The notes under the pieces were generated by a model that was given only the letters and a program-made list of their open reading frames with translations, had not been told where the DNA came from and ran no database searches. Below, piece by piece: positions 1 to 12,867 of a stretch of 64,000 nt of DNA (its first letter is position 1; each line of letters opens with the position of its first letter). Origin of the DNA: Rhizophagus clarus (taxonomy: Eukaryota; Glomeromycota; Glomeromycetes; Glomerales; Glomeraceae); assembly GCA_015698045.1 (NCBI GenBank), contig BLAL01000304.1, forward strand, positions 248,001 to 312,000. The letters are read 5' to 3'. Both the position numbers and the translations under genes were made by a program.

Positions 1-159
1 ATATATATTATATTTATATATTATATTATTATATTATCCGTATATTAAAAAAAAAAAAAAAATAGGTAATGAATTAATAATATATAATACTATATTGAAT
101 TTGTTTTAGTATATTTAATCGTAAATAGTTGAATTCGTTTTAATTAATTCAGTATATCG

Positions 160-1030
160 TATGATCAAAAGTTTAGCAATGATAATTTTGTAAAATTTTG
201 AGTAAATCAAAAGAAGAATTGATAAAAAATAATATATCAACCTTAATTGGTAATATCTGTGCTAAAAAAAAATCCCGACAGATAAATCAAAAGAAGAATC
301 GATAAATAAAATATTGAATTAATAAGTAAATGATCTATAATTTATTCGTGCTAAAAGTTTAGCAATGATAATATTGTAAAAATTTCGAGTAAATCAAAAG
401 AAGAATTGATAATAAATAATATAATATTATCAATCTTAATTAGTAATATCTGTGCTAAAAAAAAAATCCCGACAGATAAATCAAAAGAAGAATCGATAAA
501 TAAAATATTGAATTAATAAGTAAATGATCTATAATTTATCCGTGCTAAAAGTTTAGCAATGATAATATTGTAAAAATTTCGAGTAAATCAAAAGAAGAAT
601 TGATAATAAATAATATAATATATCAATCTTAATTATTAATATCTGTGCTAAAAAAAAAAAAAATCTCGACAAATAAATCAAAAGAAGAATCGATAAATAT
701 ATATGTTGAATTAATTAGTAAATGATCTATAATTTATTCATGCTAAAAGTTTAGCAATAATAATTTGTAAAATTAATAATATCTGTGCTAAAAATTATCC
801 CGACAAGGAATCAGAAAGAAGGATTAATAACAAATAATATATCAGTAAATATTGAATTTGTTTTAATTAATCAGTAAAATGATCCAACCATATAATAATT
901 TTATCTGTACTAAAAAAAATTATTGCCCGAAATCAAATCTTGATAAATAAATCACAAGAATCGGTATTAAAATATATATATCATAAAATATTGAACTTGT
1001 TTTAATTAATTTATCAGTGCTAAAAGGAAA
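160..1030. repeat. AT-rich tandem satellite, ~190-bp unit made of two related half-units
   Basis: The phrase AGTTTAGCAATGATA recurs near 170, 356, 550 and, slightly changed, 749, giving periods of about 186, 194 and 199 bp. Within each unit the string AAATCAAAAGAAGAAT followed by T/CGATAA occurs twice, and 'GTGCTAAAA' also occurs twice. The unit is therefore a dimer of roughly 95-bp monomers. After about 780 the copies decay. No coding content. Confidence 0.85.
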
Positions 1031-1179
1031 GGGTATCGCTTAAAATCTTGACTATCAGAATTAAAAAACCCGATGTTCCCGATGTTCACAGTCCTGAAAA
1101 ATCATTCCCTTCTCTTCTATCTTAATTGATCCTGAAAATTCCAAAATCCCGACGCTTAATTTCCTTTATATTATTAACA

Positions 1180-1540
1180 GTTAATTTGTTTAAAGAAAAG
1201 TTTTTTATAGTAATCATGTAATAATTAATATTTTTTATTCGCACGTAATAATTTCGGCGAATATTTTGTGTTTTATTACACTTTTTTTTATAAATGCAAA
1301 GGTATATTGTAATCACGTAAAAACCAATATTTTCATTTACATATGATAATTTTGACAATACTTTCGGCGAATATTCCTTTTTTTTTTTAATAGATGCAAA
1401 GATTTATAGTAGTCATGTAATAATTAACATTTTTATTTTACATGTAATAATTTATGATAATACTTTCGGCGCTTTTATTGACCTTTTCATTTACACGTAA
1501 TAATTTTGATAATACTTTCGGCGAATGTTTTGTGCTTTCA
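1180..1540. repeat. Short tandem repeats carrying TTTCGGCGAAT
   Basis: The core TTTCGGCG appears at about 1252, 1362, 1464 and 1516, embedded in related AT-rich sequence with 'CATGTAATAATTAA'-like phrases. Spacings are about 110, 102 and 52 bp. The apparent short ORFs here are reading frames through the repeat and show no protein signature. Confidence 0.7.
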
Positions 1541-1762
1541 TTGCACAATTACTACAATAATTCAATATATCTATGTATGTCAATAGAAAGAATCATTTGT
1601 TCGGAAACTAATCCGTTCGTTCGTTTCGGATTTTGAAACCAAAAAGAAAAGAAGAAATTATTTTTTTTTTATTATTTGGAAAAATTTTGATTAAAATGAT
1701 TTTTTTTTTCTCTATAATAAGGTCTCATCTTGTAAAAGAAAAGGGTTGCTCCATATTCATTC

Positions 1763-1970
1763 CATTTGAATTTATAATCTTAAATTGTGGAACTTCCTTC
1801 AATTATCACAAATGAATGCTATATAGAAATGAATACTATATTTAGAGATCAAAAAATTCATGTGCATTTGAATTTATAATCCTAAATTATGGAACTTCTT
1901 TAGATTATTACAAATGAATGCTATATAGAAATGAATACTATATAGAGAGAGATCAAAAAATTTCATTTAA
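1763..1970. repeat. Two-copy direct repeat, 102-bp period
   Basis: Two near-identical copies start around 1763 and 1865. Both contain GAATTTATAATC, then a GGAACTTC box, then AAATGAATGCTATATAGAAA. The period of about 102 bp is close to that of the preceding repeat block, but the sequence is different. Confidence 0.8.
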
Positions 1971-4900
1971 TCACGTAAAATATATTTTACGAAACAAATG
2001 ATATTCTTGTATTTCGTATTGAAGATGATTAACGTGGATCATTATTATTTATAAAAAAAAAAAAATATATCTTGATTTCATTCTATATTTTGACATTCCA
2101 AGATGAGTCATGGTCGTTGATCGTTCAAACGCGTGTAAACGGGACATGTAAATGAGTTTCATGAGTTTTTAGGTATGAAAAAAAAAAGTGATTTACGTGA
2201 TTTTTAATTCATTTCAGTTATGTAAACTGATTTATAATACCAAAGATTATCGGATGATGATTACTGGACAAATACCGAACATTTTAAATCGAGAATATTA
2301 TTAAAATCAAAATCACTTTTGAAAATCGAGTAATATTTCATTCTAAATTTAATAGAATTTTTATGAACGAAAATAATAATAATAATAATAATAATAATAC
2401 TGTATAACTCTATATATAGGTCAAATAATTTACACATGGAAAATTAATTACCAAAGTTATTTTTTACTTCCGAACCTTAATACCTTAATCGACCAATTTA
2501 AGTAAAAAATCTTCAATTCCTGATTAACAACAGATCGAAATCGAATTAAATTAATTGAAATTTTTTTTGACATAAAAATGATATCATTCACCTATATTAT
2601 ATCTTAATCATTGCTGTCAAAAAGATCAAACAAAAAGAGAGGGAACAAAAAAGTTAATTAAAAATAAATCTATTTTATCAGGGAATTGGTGCTCAAAGAT
2701 TAGGAAGAGAAAGAAAGGATCAACAAAAAGAGGAACAACGTAAATAATTACAAAATAAGAAATCTGGATATATTAAAATAGAATGTGTGTAAAGTGAAAA
2801 AGACAACCTTATAGCAAGATTAACGAAAGGAAAAGGAGAAAGAATTACGGAACAATTAAACCTTTAACATTTCCATTTATGGTTTAGACATCAGTAACAT
2901 TTCAAGGATATTCTAATTAAAACTTTTTATATGATTCGTGCATGAAAAAAGGTATTGTACAACATCCGATTTCCGTGTTATACAAGTTTAAAACGCGATC
3001 TACCTTATCATTGACAAATTAATTTTGAATGATTTACGACGGGCTTTTAATACTTTTTTTGGGAAACTTCCTTATCAGTTCTTGACAGGACAAACAAGTT
3101 TCTCTTTGAAAGGACATATAGCGTATATTGTGAGAGTTATAATTTGTTTCAACACGAATGACATATTAAGTGAAACCCATGTTGAATTTTATGCGCTAAG
3201 TATACGCTGAGTACGCTAAGTATACGGTAAGTATATGATAAGTGCGAGTATATAGTATAAGTTATATAGTATGAGTTATAGTACAAGTATAGTATAAGTA
3301 TAAAGTATATGACATAAATATATATTTAAAGTATATTTATTTTAAATTGTTGTAATTTTTAATATTCAAAATTACTAAACATTCAAACCTTAATTATTAA
3401 TTAATTTCATATTTCTCATTCTTATAATGGAATAATAAATAATTATGTATAATAACTTCATTACGCGCTTGATTTGGCATTAATGTTTTTCGCGATTAAA
3501 ACTTTGATTTACAAAAAAGGATATTGATATAAAGCTTTTTTTTTTTTTTTTTAGAAAAACAGTTCGTGCGATTTAACAGGTAAAGTGTTATTAAATTGAT
3601 TGTTTTTGCATGCTTTAGTGTTATGTTACAATATAACGAAACACGCAATTACCTTAATAGAACACAACGCGTTTTTCTTTTTGGCCAAAATATTTATTTA
3701 CTTATTGATAATAAAAAAAAAAAAAGATAAGATTGAAGTGATAATCGTGCATCAGATTTTTATCCTAAACGAGAATTTATGATCCCAAATCAAGGAATTA
3801 AACAATCTCATCTGTTTATGCTAAATGGCGTTATATACATTATATATGACTTTAAATTGCTTTATTCACTGAATTGGGTAAAAATTAAAGATGGAGTTTG
3901 TTGTTTATTTGTTTTTATTATAATTGATGGGTAACGATAAACTAATATAATAAGGAAAAATTATAAATCTAAGTATAAGTGACGCCATTTCTTAGATTGC
4001 ACTGTTGATACTGCGCAAAAATATAAAATGTTGCGCAAATATAAAAAAGTTCGCGAACTCTTTGGTACGACGTTTATCATGATATATCAAATATAAACAG
4101 ATATAAAGAATTACTATGGAAAGTATATGACACTAATTAAATTATTATATTTGGGATGATCAAATAAAAAGATTAAAAAAAAAAAAAAAAAAGAAAATGT
4201 AACTTATCTCATAATCTCCTTATCTGTTTGTTCAACATATCTTTAAGAAAATTCCAAAAATCAAAATTATACTTTATAGGAATAAGTTGAATATTTCTTC
4301 CTAAAAGAATAAAAAAGCACGCGCAGTAAGTTTCAGATTCAGATTAATAATGAATACATAATACTTTAGAATTATTACGGGATAATTTAATACTAATGGC
4401 TTAATACTAATGCCATCTAAAACTTTAAAGGTCTAAGTTCCCTTAAATTAAATAAATTCGGGATTTCTAATTATAGGATTTAGTAAAATAGGGAACGGAC
4501 ATTATTAACCATATATGGTTAATTTAAGTTATAATGATGTTTCACTTTAATGTGATACATGAATAATAATAAGTTTGCATGCTGCACATTATCTCAATTT
4601 TGGTTTCATGTATCTTTCGTATGGTTGAAAAAATGTATGTACCAATATGCATCAAATGCACCATTTTATGCGGGAGCTCGCACTGATTTTGGTATCCTGG
4701 CTTTTATTGTTCTTCCGGTCAAAAAACCTTATAATCATATTAAGTAATATAATTAATTTTCCATAAAAAAAAGAAAATAATGAAACCTGCATCGAAAAAA
4801 AAACTTAGTATCAAATCTCTATCAAATCTATCGTCAATAATTGTCATAACTTTAAAAAATTAGTGATTGACATCATGCATGAAAATTCATGAAAAAAATA

Positions 4901-5808
4901 TTTTGTAAATAGATTACCCACTTTCTTTTTATTCTCGAATAAAGAAATCATGCCATAAATTCTTTACGTAATATTACGGGCTAAGACATAAATGACTAAG
5001 AATTTCTCCACACGAAAGAAATAATAATTACACAAGACAGGACAACAAACAAAATCTTTGAATAATATTCTTTTCCCCCTCCTTAAATTCTATTCCCCTT
5101 TTTTCCGAATGTTTTTACCTTTTAAATACTAAATTCCTTTTTTTTCTTTCCGATGTTGAACCTAGATAAGCCATTTATGTAGAAATGTTCCTTATCTTTT
5201 TATTTCGTGAAACAAAAAAAAAAAAATTCATGCCAAGATTTTTTTTTTTTTTTTAAAAAAAGTAAAAGGTGAAGAGTGGAAAAAATAAGTTTGTCTTTTT
5301 TGAACGCGATGTGACACCATTTCTATAAAAAAAAAAAAATAAATTTTTTCTTTGATTTTGGTAAGAATTTTCAATATAACCATATTAAGTTATTAAAATT
5401 CTAGAATCAAAAAAAAATATTTTTAATTTAGTGAGTGCAACCTTAAAAAAAATTTTTTTTTTTTTCTGTGTTCAGATTGTGTTCAGATTCCGATGTTGTT
5501 GGTCGATGAATTTCTACATGCATACACATGCAACTTCCTTGATCAACTTGATTTGGTAAAAAAAAAAAAAAAAAATTTTGTCACACCCGATAAATAATTA
5601 TTACACAATACGAAATATTCAATATTAGTTTAGGGCGTTATAACTAAAAATGCAACAATCTTTATCTGTTAAAATCTTTTCTATTATGGAGTGGCAAATC
5701 GCAGCAAAAAAAAAAAAACTTATCCTTATATCGGCCTTTCAGAATCAGCAATATAATATCAAAGATTATAATAGTTACGATCAGTAAAAAAAAATCAGGT
5801 TGATTCAT
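1971..5808. other. Intergenic region without recognisable genes
   Basis: AT-rich DNA with many A and T runs. A short stretch at about 3205-3310 is a degenerate simple repeat of AGTATA/AAGTATA units. Reading frames of 60-62 codons occur (for example at 3025, 3600 and 4559), but none shows a domain, biased codon use or splice partners. GATA-type motifs (TTATCT or CTTATC) occur near 5200, 5660 and 5720 upstream of the glutamine synthetase gene. Confidence 0.6.
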
Positions 5809-5816
5809 TATAAAAA
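5809..5816 (+). promoter_or_regulatory. TATA box of the glutamine synthetase gene
   Basis: TATAAAAA followed by a pyrimidine-rich tract (CCCCTCTTCACTTCCTCC), a common fungal promoter arrangement. It lies about 300 bp upstream of the ATG at 6114, which implies a long AT-rich 5' leader or a 5' UTR intron. Position is seen; function is inferred. Confidence 0.6.
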
Positions 5817-6113
5817 CCCCTCTTCACTTCCTCCATCCTTTTTTTTCTTCATTCACAAATCCAAATAAAAACAATTATTTTTTTTTTTTTTAAATTCAAT
5901 CAAACTGCCTCTTAAATTAATATATTACCAACTTTTGTCAAACTAAACTCATTTCCCAGTTAATTCTGGTTTAATTTGTTTTTTAACGACTTTTAAATCA
6001 ATTATTTTTTTTACGACCTTAAAAACCCAAGTTCAAAAAAAAAAGTTTATCAAGAAAACTTTTTCTTTTTTTTTAAAAAAAAACACTCTTAAGAAATTTC
6101 TTTATTTGAAAAG

Positions 6114-7178
6114 ATGTATAACTCTAATAAGTCAAACACTGAAACTCTTGCAAAATACCTTTCCCTCGACCAAGGTGGCAAAGTCCAAGCCGAATATATC
6201 TGGATTGATGGCGATAGCGGTCTCCGTTCAAAGACTAGAACTCTCGACTTTAAACCTACCGATGTTTCTGAAATTAAAGAATGGAATTTTGATGGATCTT
6301 CTACCAATCAAGCGCCTGGTGATAATTCTGATGTTTTGTTAAGACCAGTTGCTATTTTTAAGGATCCGTTCCGTGGAGGTGATAATATCTTGGTTTTAAA
6401 TGAATGTTATAACAATGATGGAACCCCTAATGGGACCAATCATCGTCATTCATGCGCCAAAGTAATGAAAACTTATGCTGATGATCATCCATGGTTCGGT
6501 ATCGAACAAGAATATACTTTATTTGATGCTGATGGTTCCGTACTCGGTTGGCCAAAAGGAGGTTTCCCAGGTCCTCAAGGTCCTTATTATTGTTCTGTTG
6601 GTGCGAACGTTGCATTTGGTCGTGACGTTGTTGAAGCTCATTATCGTGCATGTCTATACGCTGGAGTAAATATTTCAGGTGTTAATGCAGAAGTAATGCC
6701 AGGCCAATGGGAATTTCAAGTTGGACCCTGTGAAGGAATTGATATGGGCGATCATCTTTGGATAGCAAGATTCCTTTTAAACCGTGTCGCAGAAGATTTT
6801 GGTGTTGTCGTATCATTCCATCCTAAACCAATAAAAGGAGATTGGAACGGAGCAGGTTGTCATACAAATTATTCAACAAAAGCTATGAGAGAAGAAGGTG
6901 GTATAAAAGCAATACATGCAGCTATAGATAAGATGGCAACTCGACACGCAGATCACATAACTGTATACGGCGAGGATAATGATCAACGGTTAACTGGTAG
7001 ACACGAGACAGGTCACATATCACAATTCTCATACGGAGTTGCTGATCGTGGTGCATCAATTCGTATTCCAAGACATGTTGCTGCCGAAGGAAAAGGTTAT
7101 TTGGAAGACCGACGTCCTGCTTCTAATATCGATCCTTATCGTGTTACTCAAATTGTTGTTGAGTCTTCACTTGCATAA
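6114..7178 (+). CDS. GLN1: Glutamine synthetase (type II, eukaryotic)
   Basis: ATP-dependent ligation of ammonium to glutamate to give glutamine, the central step of nitrogen assimilation in the cytosol. The 354-residue protein has the normal length of eukaryotic GSII. The beta-grasp signature WNFDGSST is near residue 58, and the catalytic domain carries the ATP-region segment [14 protein letters not shown] and the segment RGASIRIPR near the C-terminus. The start at 6114 ([12 protein letters not shown]) gives the expected N-terminal length. The gene is a single uninterrupted ORF, unlike most multi-exon genes in this window. A TATA box lies about 300 bp upstream, and GATA-like motifs further upstream would fit nitrogen control by a GATA factor (inference). 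In arbuscular mycorrhizal fungi this enzyme acts in ammonium uptake before arginine synthesis (known biology). The antisense ORFs over it are shadows. Confidence 0.98.
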   Translation: MYNSNKSNTETLAKYLSLDQGGKVQAEYIWIDGDSGLRSKTRTLDFKPTDVSEIKEWNFDGSSTNQAPGDNSDVLLRPVAIFKDPFRGGDNILVLNECYNNDGTPNGTNHRHSCAKVMKTYADDHPWFGIEQEYTLFDADGSVLGWPKGGFPGPQGPYYCSVGANVAFGRDVVEAHYRACLYAGVNISGVNAEVMPGQWEFQVGPCEGIDMGDHLWIARFLLNRVAEDFGVVVSFHPKPIKGDWNGAGCHTNYSTKAMREEGGIKAIHAAIDKMATRHADHITVYGEDNDQRLTGRHETGHISQFSYGVADRGASIRIPRHVAAEGKGYLEDRRPASNIDPYRVTQIVVESSLA

Positions 7179-10100
7179 AAAAAAAAAATCATTTAAATAA
7201 TAATAATATATTTTATTAAATGTGAAATTGGCTTTTCTACATTTAACAAAATTCATAAATTTACTGTAGTTTCTTTAAAAAAAAAAAAAAATTAAGCTTG
7301 TTATTATTATTTATCGATCATTAGGTTTAGCAGACGTCATATGATATAATTTTTTTATTTGGGAAATGGGTTTTAAAAAAATTTGACAAAAAAAAATACA
7401 TTTATATATATTTTTTTTCTCTCTCTTTTTCATCACATTATATAGATTTAATCTATTTTTATTATATTATTAATAAATAATTTCATTTACTTATATACCT
7501 TTAGGGTAATATTAATGTGTCAATCTCTTTAACAACACAACACATTATTACAATACATACACATTAACTCTCTTCCTTTCCATTATTTCTTTCTTTTCTT
7601 TTCTCTTTTCTTTTTCTTAATCCTTATCTCCTCTATCATTTAAACCACTTTTTTTTTCAATTATCAATTAACCCTTCCTTCTTTACACGTTCCTAACATT
7701 TCTTTCACAATCACATATCAACTTTATTTATCAATTAAAAAACATCTGATTCTCAGAACTTCCCTTAAAGAAGTTGGAAAGTAATTGAAGGAGGGGGTAG
7801 TTTTTTTTGGAGGAGTTGAACTTAGAAGAGGAGGAAAATAATGGGTAATATATATATTATATCTACAAAAAAAAACATTTCTAGATGTACATTCCTAGAT
7901 GTACGGGGAAGAGGGGTAGTTTGAGTGTTCTTTGTAGTGGTGTTTTTCAACCAAAATTGCTTTAACGGCTGGTTAAACGCAATAATACAACAAAATTGCA
8001 ACTAATATAATGACAAAAAAAAAAAAAAAAAAAAATTCAGATCTATATAATTTGTTCGAAAAAGGAAGAAAAATTTTTTTTATGGAACATTTTTAACTGT
8101 ACAAAAAAAACAAAAAAAAAAAAAAAAAATTACTTTTTACAAGTACTTTTTTTATGTAATATAATCGATCAATCAACTGCTGTATATTTCTTTTTTGAAT
8201 CTTTTTTTTTAAACACACACATATATATAGTACATATATATTTCCTTTATGTATATAAAACCAATTACGAAAAAAAAAAAAACGCTATAACTTATAAGAG
8301 GTTAGTTTTATTTTTAATTACGGCAAAATAAGACTTATTTTTTATGCAATTTTTTTTTTTTTTTCCTTTTTTTTTTTAAAAAAAAAAAAAAAAATGGAAA
8401 TAAATAGTTTTAAAATAATTATAGTTTTAGTAAATTTTTAGTAAATAGTTAAAAAAAAATATAAAAAATATTTTTTTTAGTAAATAGTTTTTTTTTTTAA
8501 AAAAAAAAAATAACAAATTTTAGGAATAAAATGAATTTTTTTTCTAAAATGAAAAAAAAAAACCTCAAATTAACACAGTGTGGTTTCGCGTTTTTAAGTT
8601 TATAAATTTATGCTGATTGTCAAAATTGATTTAATCACTTCAGGTATAACAAACCTTGTAGTTTTGTAACGTACATGTTCACTGTCCTCATAATGCTGGC
8701 TAAATCACACCCTAATCGTTAAAAATTAATGGAATTAGAAGATTTCGTAACTTTCTCCAATAAATAATTCTTCCAGCGGGCCTATTAAAAGACAATACCA
8801 AACGATCTTTATCATGCTTAAGCGAATTATGCCTTCCAAGAATTTCGTTGCTGTCCTTTACTAGATTGATTATTACAAATCTTCAATTTATTTGTACAAA
8901 AAATTCTAATTCTTACACATGAAAATAAATAAAATAAAATAAAAATTTAACAGATAAACTAATATTCTTCCATGGCACGACATTTTCATATATGAATTCA
9001 TTCATATGTGTATTGTAATAAATGCGGTTTCTTCGAACAATAGTAAGCTAGTATTATTGTATTAGAATTTAGGAGAGCTTTTCCTATAAGATATTTTTTT
9101 TTTTTTACCCGGTTTCATTAAAAAGCAAACAATTCATATAGTAAGCTCAAGTTATAATTTGATCTATTAATCATCACCGGAATTGGTTAATTAAAAAATC
9201 TTTTTTTTGTTCTTACTTGAATTACTCTCCAACTAGACGAATTTCTTTTTTTTCGATGTATCATAAAATCGGGATGGACGACATGTTTACACCGGTAAAC
9301 ATTGGATCGGAACTGTTTCTGGACAAAATCAAATAAGGCTTAATACATACGAAAGTTATGGTGTTAAAAACTTATGCTTGCGTTAATGTACTTATCCTGA
9401 TTTCTCAAATTTTAATAAGACTCGCATGCATTAATGTTGTTAATGGTTACAAAACATATATTTGATACAACTGGAATATGCAGAACAAAAAAAATACAAA
9501 TTAAATGCGACCGTACTTCTTGTATTTGAAGATATTCTTGAACAGGTTGCCAATTCCGTAGGGGAAAAAGTATAGAGAAGAGATAACCCGGATGATAATT
9601 ATGAGCTAGATTTCGTAAAAATTAGAAAAAGGCAGAAGAAATTCTAAGTGAACTCGAATAAATCACCTTTTAAGAGATAAATTTAAAAAAAAATTTATTA
9701 CAGTTTATCTTTATAATTATTTTAGTTTTCTTTTCCTCCTTTTCATTTCAACACAGCGATAGCATTTTAAAATGTGCCCCTATTACAATAATTAGACTCA
9801 ACGATTTAACGGAATTGATTTTTATTTTAATGTATCAGATAATTGTGGCCAGTATAGTAAAAATTTTACTCTCTAAAAAAGTTAACATTCGGCTAGCTTC
9901 CATCATGATGTTCTTGCCTTTTTAGATGTTCCTAAATAAAACGGAAATATTACTCTTGTTTTATCAGCATTTGATCTACGCTCACCATCACGCAATAAAA
10001 CATAATTCTGTCTAATCAACTTCACGTGTGTCATCATATGTTTCTCTTGCATCTCTAGCATTTCTACCTTCAAACACTTTAATATCTTCCTACTGCTTCA

Positions 10101-11293
10101 GTTTAAAAATTGCTTTTCTCTTTTTTTTATGTAATTTTTCTTTGAAAACATTAAACTGCAAAATTCTAATGCTTCTCTCTTGTCTAGGGGGATGATTTTG
10201 GTTCGGTTGGCTTTTCTATAAAAATTTTGATATTCCCCTTATCCTTATTAGTAGTAATACAATCATGCAATAAATTCCTTTGCATTAACATGAAAGGGTC
10301 TTAATTGCAAAAGAAAACTGAAGTTTCTTTTTAGTAAGAAAAACATCGAAAAGATTCTCAAGTGTTTCATTCCCGTGAGGAAATAAAAGAATATCTTCAA
10401 AGTAAAGACATCCAACAAGCGAATTGGTTTTTTACATATGGTTAAATTCGAGAAAGAATGGAACCGCAAAATACAATTTTCATACACAGCCCAATCCCAT
10501 CTGATATTCTAATGAAAAAGTAATTAATGTTATCGTGTTATTTCGCAAATATTTTTATTGTTTGTACGTTTCTCATCACCAGCTGTGCGCTTTAATTAAT
10601 TTTTATTCTTATCACGCGATTATATACATAATTTGATCTGTTAATCAAAAATTTTGTTGCGGTTAAGCTCCTTTCTTTGATGTTCATCATTACCAAACTT
10701 CAAACCTTTTCCTATCTCACGTTCATTACAATATGGATTAATACGATTAACAGCAAATTATTATAGAATTGTTCAACCATCCGAATATCCTTCATAGATA
10801 CGTTGATCAGTATTTTGATATAGAACGTTTTGTTTTGAAAAAATTTAATTTGCCCTGCCTTAATGTAAACTTACGCAAACTTACGCAAACATACAAAAAC
10901 TTATCTTACATATTGTGATTATATGTCAACAGGTGTAATTTTTTACGTAAGCAGTATTTTCGACATTGTTACATGGATTCTCGAAACTAAGATCGGTTTC
11001 GGATACTCCGAATAGAGTTTGTGATCTGAACCACCAAATAAACATTTTAGAACTATAATTTGAGTCAAATTGGTTTCGCCGCTATTTGAATAGAATAGTT
11101 TTCTATTCTAAAAATGAAGATTATTCTAGTAATACCACGAATGTTGCTTCCAATCGATTTTACATCCTATAGTAAGGAAAACATCTATGTGGTACGAAGC
11201 TTGTTACTGTATTGTCGATCTTAACTGCGATAAGTCCAGTTCAAAAATTGTTCATCGATGACCACTGGTGGTCGGGTTACACTAACCAATAAA
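7179..11293. other. Long gene-poor intergenic region, homopolymer-rich
   Basis: The first part (7.18-8.6 kb) is dominated by A and T runs and CT-rich tracts (for example 7560-7740) and probably includes the 3' UTR and terminator of the glutamine synthetase gene. From 8.6 to 11.3 kb the composition is more mixed but frames are broken by frequent stops. A 74-codon minus-strand frame at 10263-10487 has no recognisable domain. A CACGTG hexamer sits at 10023-10028. Confidence 0.6.
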
Positions 11294-11301
11294 TCACGTG
11301 A
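11294..11301. promoter_or_regulatory. TCACGTGA palindrome (bHLH-type site)
   Basis: Exact 8-bp palindrome about 150 bp upstream of the short ORF at 11441/11453. One of six exact copies in the window. Binding by a bHLH factor is inferred from the motif only. Confidence 0.45.
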
Positions 11302-11408
11302 TCAAAATGCCGATCAAATAATTATGAACTGGCCTAGTGAAATTATCCATCGGGAATGAGCCAATGAGGAGAGGGAAAGTCATTTGGGGCTTGAAGTTGA
11401 TCAAACCT

Positions 11409-11415
11409 TATAAAA
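11409..11415 (+). promoter_or_regulatory. Possible TATA box
   Basis: TATAAAA, followed by a T tract, just upstream of the short ORF at 11441. With the TCACGTGA site at 11294 it resembles a small promoter. Confidence 0.4.
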
Positions 11416-11452
11416 TTTTTTTTTTTTTTGGAAACGTACAATGTGGGAAAAT

Positions 11453-11671
11453 ATGGCAGCCTCAGTGAAACGATCATTTTTTCCTACCTCGGTATTTTTT
11501 GCGCAAAATAAAATTCTTTTTTTACTCTTGTCTCACGTATGCTTGTTTGCGCCAATAGCGTTTCACATAATCAGAGATGCTTTATCACTTTACTCCGTCT
11601 GTAGGAAATATGATATTGATATTGACAAGTTGATTAGCCATCTCAAGATCAAGGCGAAAAAGGCGTTCTAA
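11453..11671 (+). CDS. Possible small membrane protein, unknown function
   Basis: Not recognised. A 72-codon frame starting at ATG 11453, which has A at -3 and G at +4 (another ATG at 11441 would add four residues but lies very close to the TATA box). It has a basic N-terminus (MAASVKRSF), one long hydrophobic stretch at about residues 21-40, and a lysine-rich tail. A TATA box and a TCACGTGA site upstream support it being a gene, but no homologue or splice partner is recognised. It may equally be a chance ORF or a decayed fragment. Confidence 0.25.
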   Translation: MAASVKRSFFPTSVFFAQNKILFLLLSHVCLFAPIAFHIIRDALSLYSVCRKYDIDIDKLISHLKIKAKKAF

Positions 11672-12684
11672 TGAAATCGTTGTTTGATGAACTCAAACTT
11701 TAGAAAGGTAGAATTCATAATAACCACAACGAACAGTTGAAAAATTTCTCACTCCAAAGCAACGATGAGCTCATTGCAACAAAAAGACTTGGCAGTACTT
11801 TCCTAACTAACCCGTTGAAGAATGTACTCATGTCATAGTCGAACCACCTGTGTCAACTGCCACTTCGAACGAGGTATTAGAATCGTTTCCTCATCGCAGC
11901 ATTACATGAATAAGCCACAATTTTTTTGATAATCCATTATTGCATTATAGAGTTTTATTAATCCGAAATGGAAGGCATATAAATGGATGATGAATATCAT
12001 ACGTGAAAATGATAAAATAGTGATGGAAGGAGATATTTACTTAGAAATGATATCTCATTCTAAGAGACATTGCAATTGCTAGTACCAAAAAGCAAACACC
12101 GTATTCCAATCATTAGTTGGAAGTTGGTTAATGTTGGATACTATATTTCATAATCATTGTATTTAAATCATTAATTAATGTTGAATACTTGTGAATTAAA
12201 ACTTCAAGAATGAATTATGACAGATGTGGAAAAGTGGTACCCTATTGAGCGACAGGCTAGATAACGACGGGAAGTCAATATTTAAGTTGTTAGAATCGTA
12301 TACAAAGACGAGAATTTTCAAGCTAAAGTAGAGGAGTCCTTGGAAACATTGTATAATTATTGGAAGAGGTGCAGAAACTAGAGGACTATTCATAAAGGGA
12401 AATAAAAAAGGAAGGTCATTGAGCAATCTTACGAGAAAGTCAGATACTGTAGATAAGTCTTAACTTAGAAAGCTCGTCATATATAACGGGCAAAGTTCCG
12501 AACTTTTTGTATTTATTTATTTTTCGCATGTACCATGGAACTTTGTATTTATTTTTTATTTATTAATAAAAAAATTTTTCTTTGTTTTATTTCTGCTCTG
12601 CGTTCTATTTTTTGAACATAGCTTTATATTGTGTAAATTATTCACACATATTCTGTAGATTTGTCGTGAGAACTTATTATAAAC
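11672..12684. other. Intergenic, probably decayed sequence
   Basis: Mixed-composition DNA with only short frames broken by stops; the 76-codon minus-strand frame at 12196-12426 shows no domain. Nothing certain is present. Confidence 0.4.
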
Positions 12685-12867
12685 TCAGCTGAAATTACCG
12701 AACTTAAAAGAGTGTTGAGATTGAGAACGAGAATGGATGAGAATTCAAAATTGAGACAAATTATTGAGGAAAATGCAAGGCGTGATGCTGAAAAGGCCTA
12801 TCTTAAGGCTGAAGTAACAAGATTAAGACATGAAAATCGAAAAATCAAACGGCAAACCCATTACTGA
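12685..12867 (+). pseudogene. Decayed fragment encoding a coiled-coil segment
   Basis: An open stretch of 60 codons without a start codon, ending at a TGA at 12865. It encodes a charged heptad-like sequence rich in E, K, R and L (for example SAEITELKRVL and LKAEVTRLRHENRK), strongly different from the surrounding stop-rich AT sequence. Lysine/glutamate coiled coils like this occur in repeated, often decayed gene families of glomeromycotan genomes (family knowledge, not checked). Downstream DNA to about 13.5 kb has further codon-like but interrupted stretches, consistent with a dead gene. Confidence 0.4.

Noticed and set aside
6089..6669. ORFs overlapping glutamine synthetase on both strands (6089-6307, 6106-6342, 6427-6651, 6475-6669)
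   Set aside because: They lie in alternative frames of a clearly conserved enzyme and have no domain signals.
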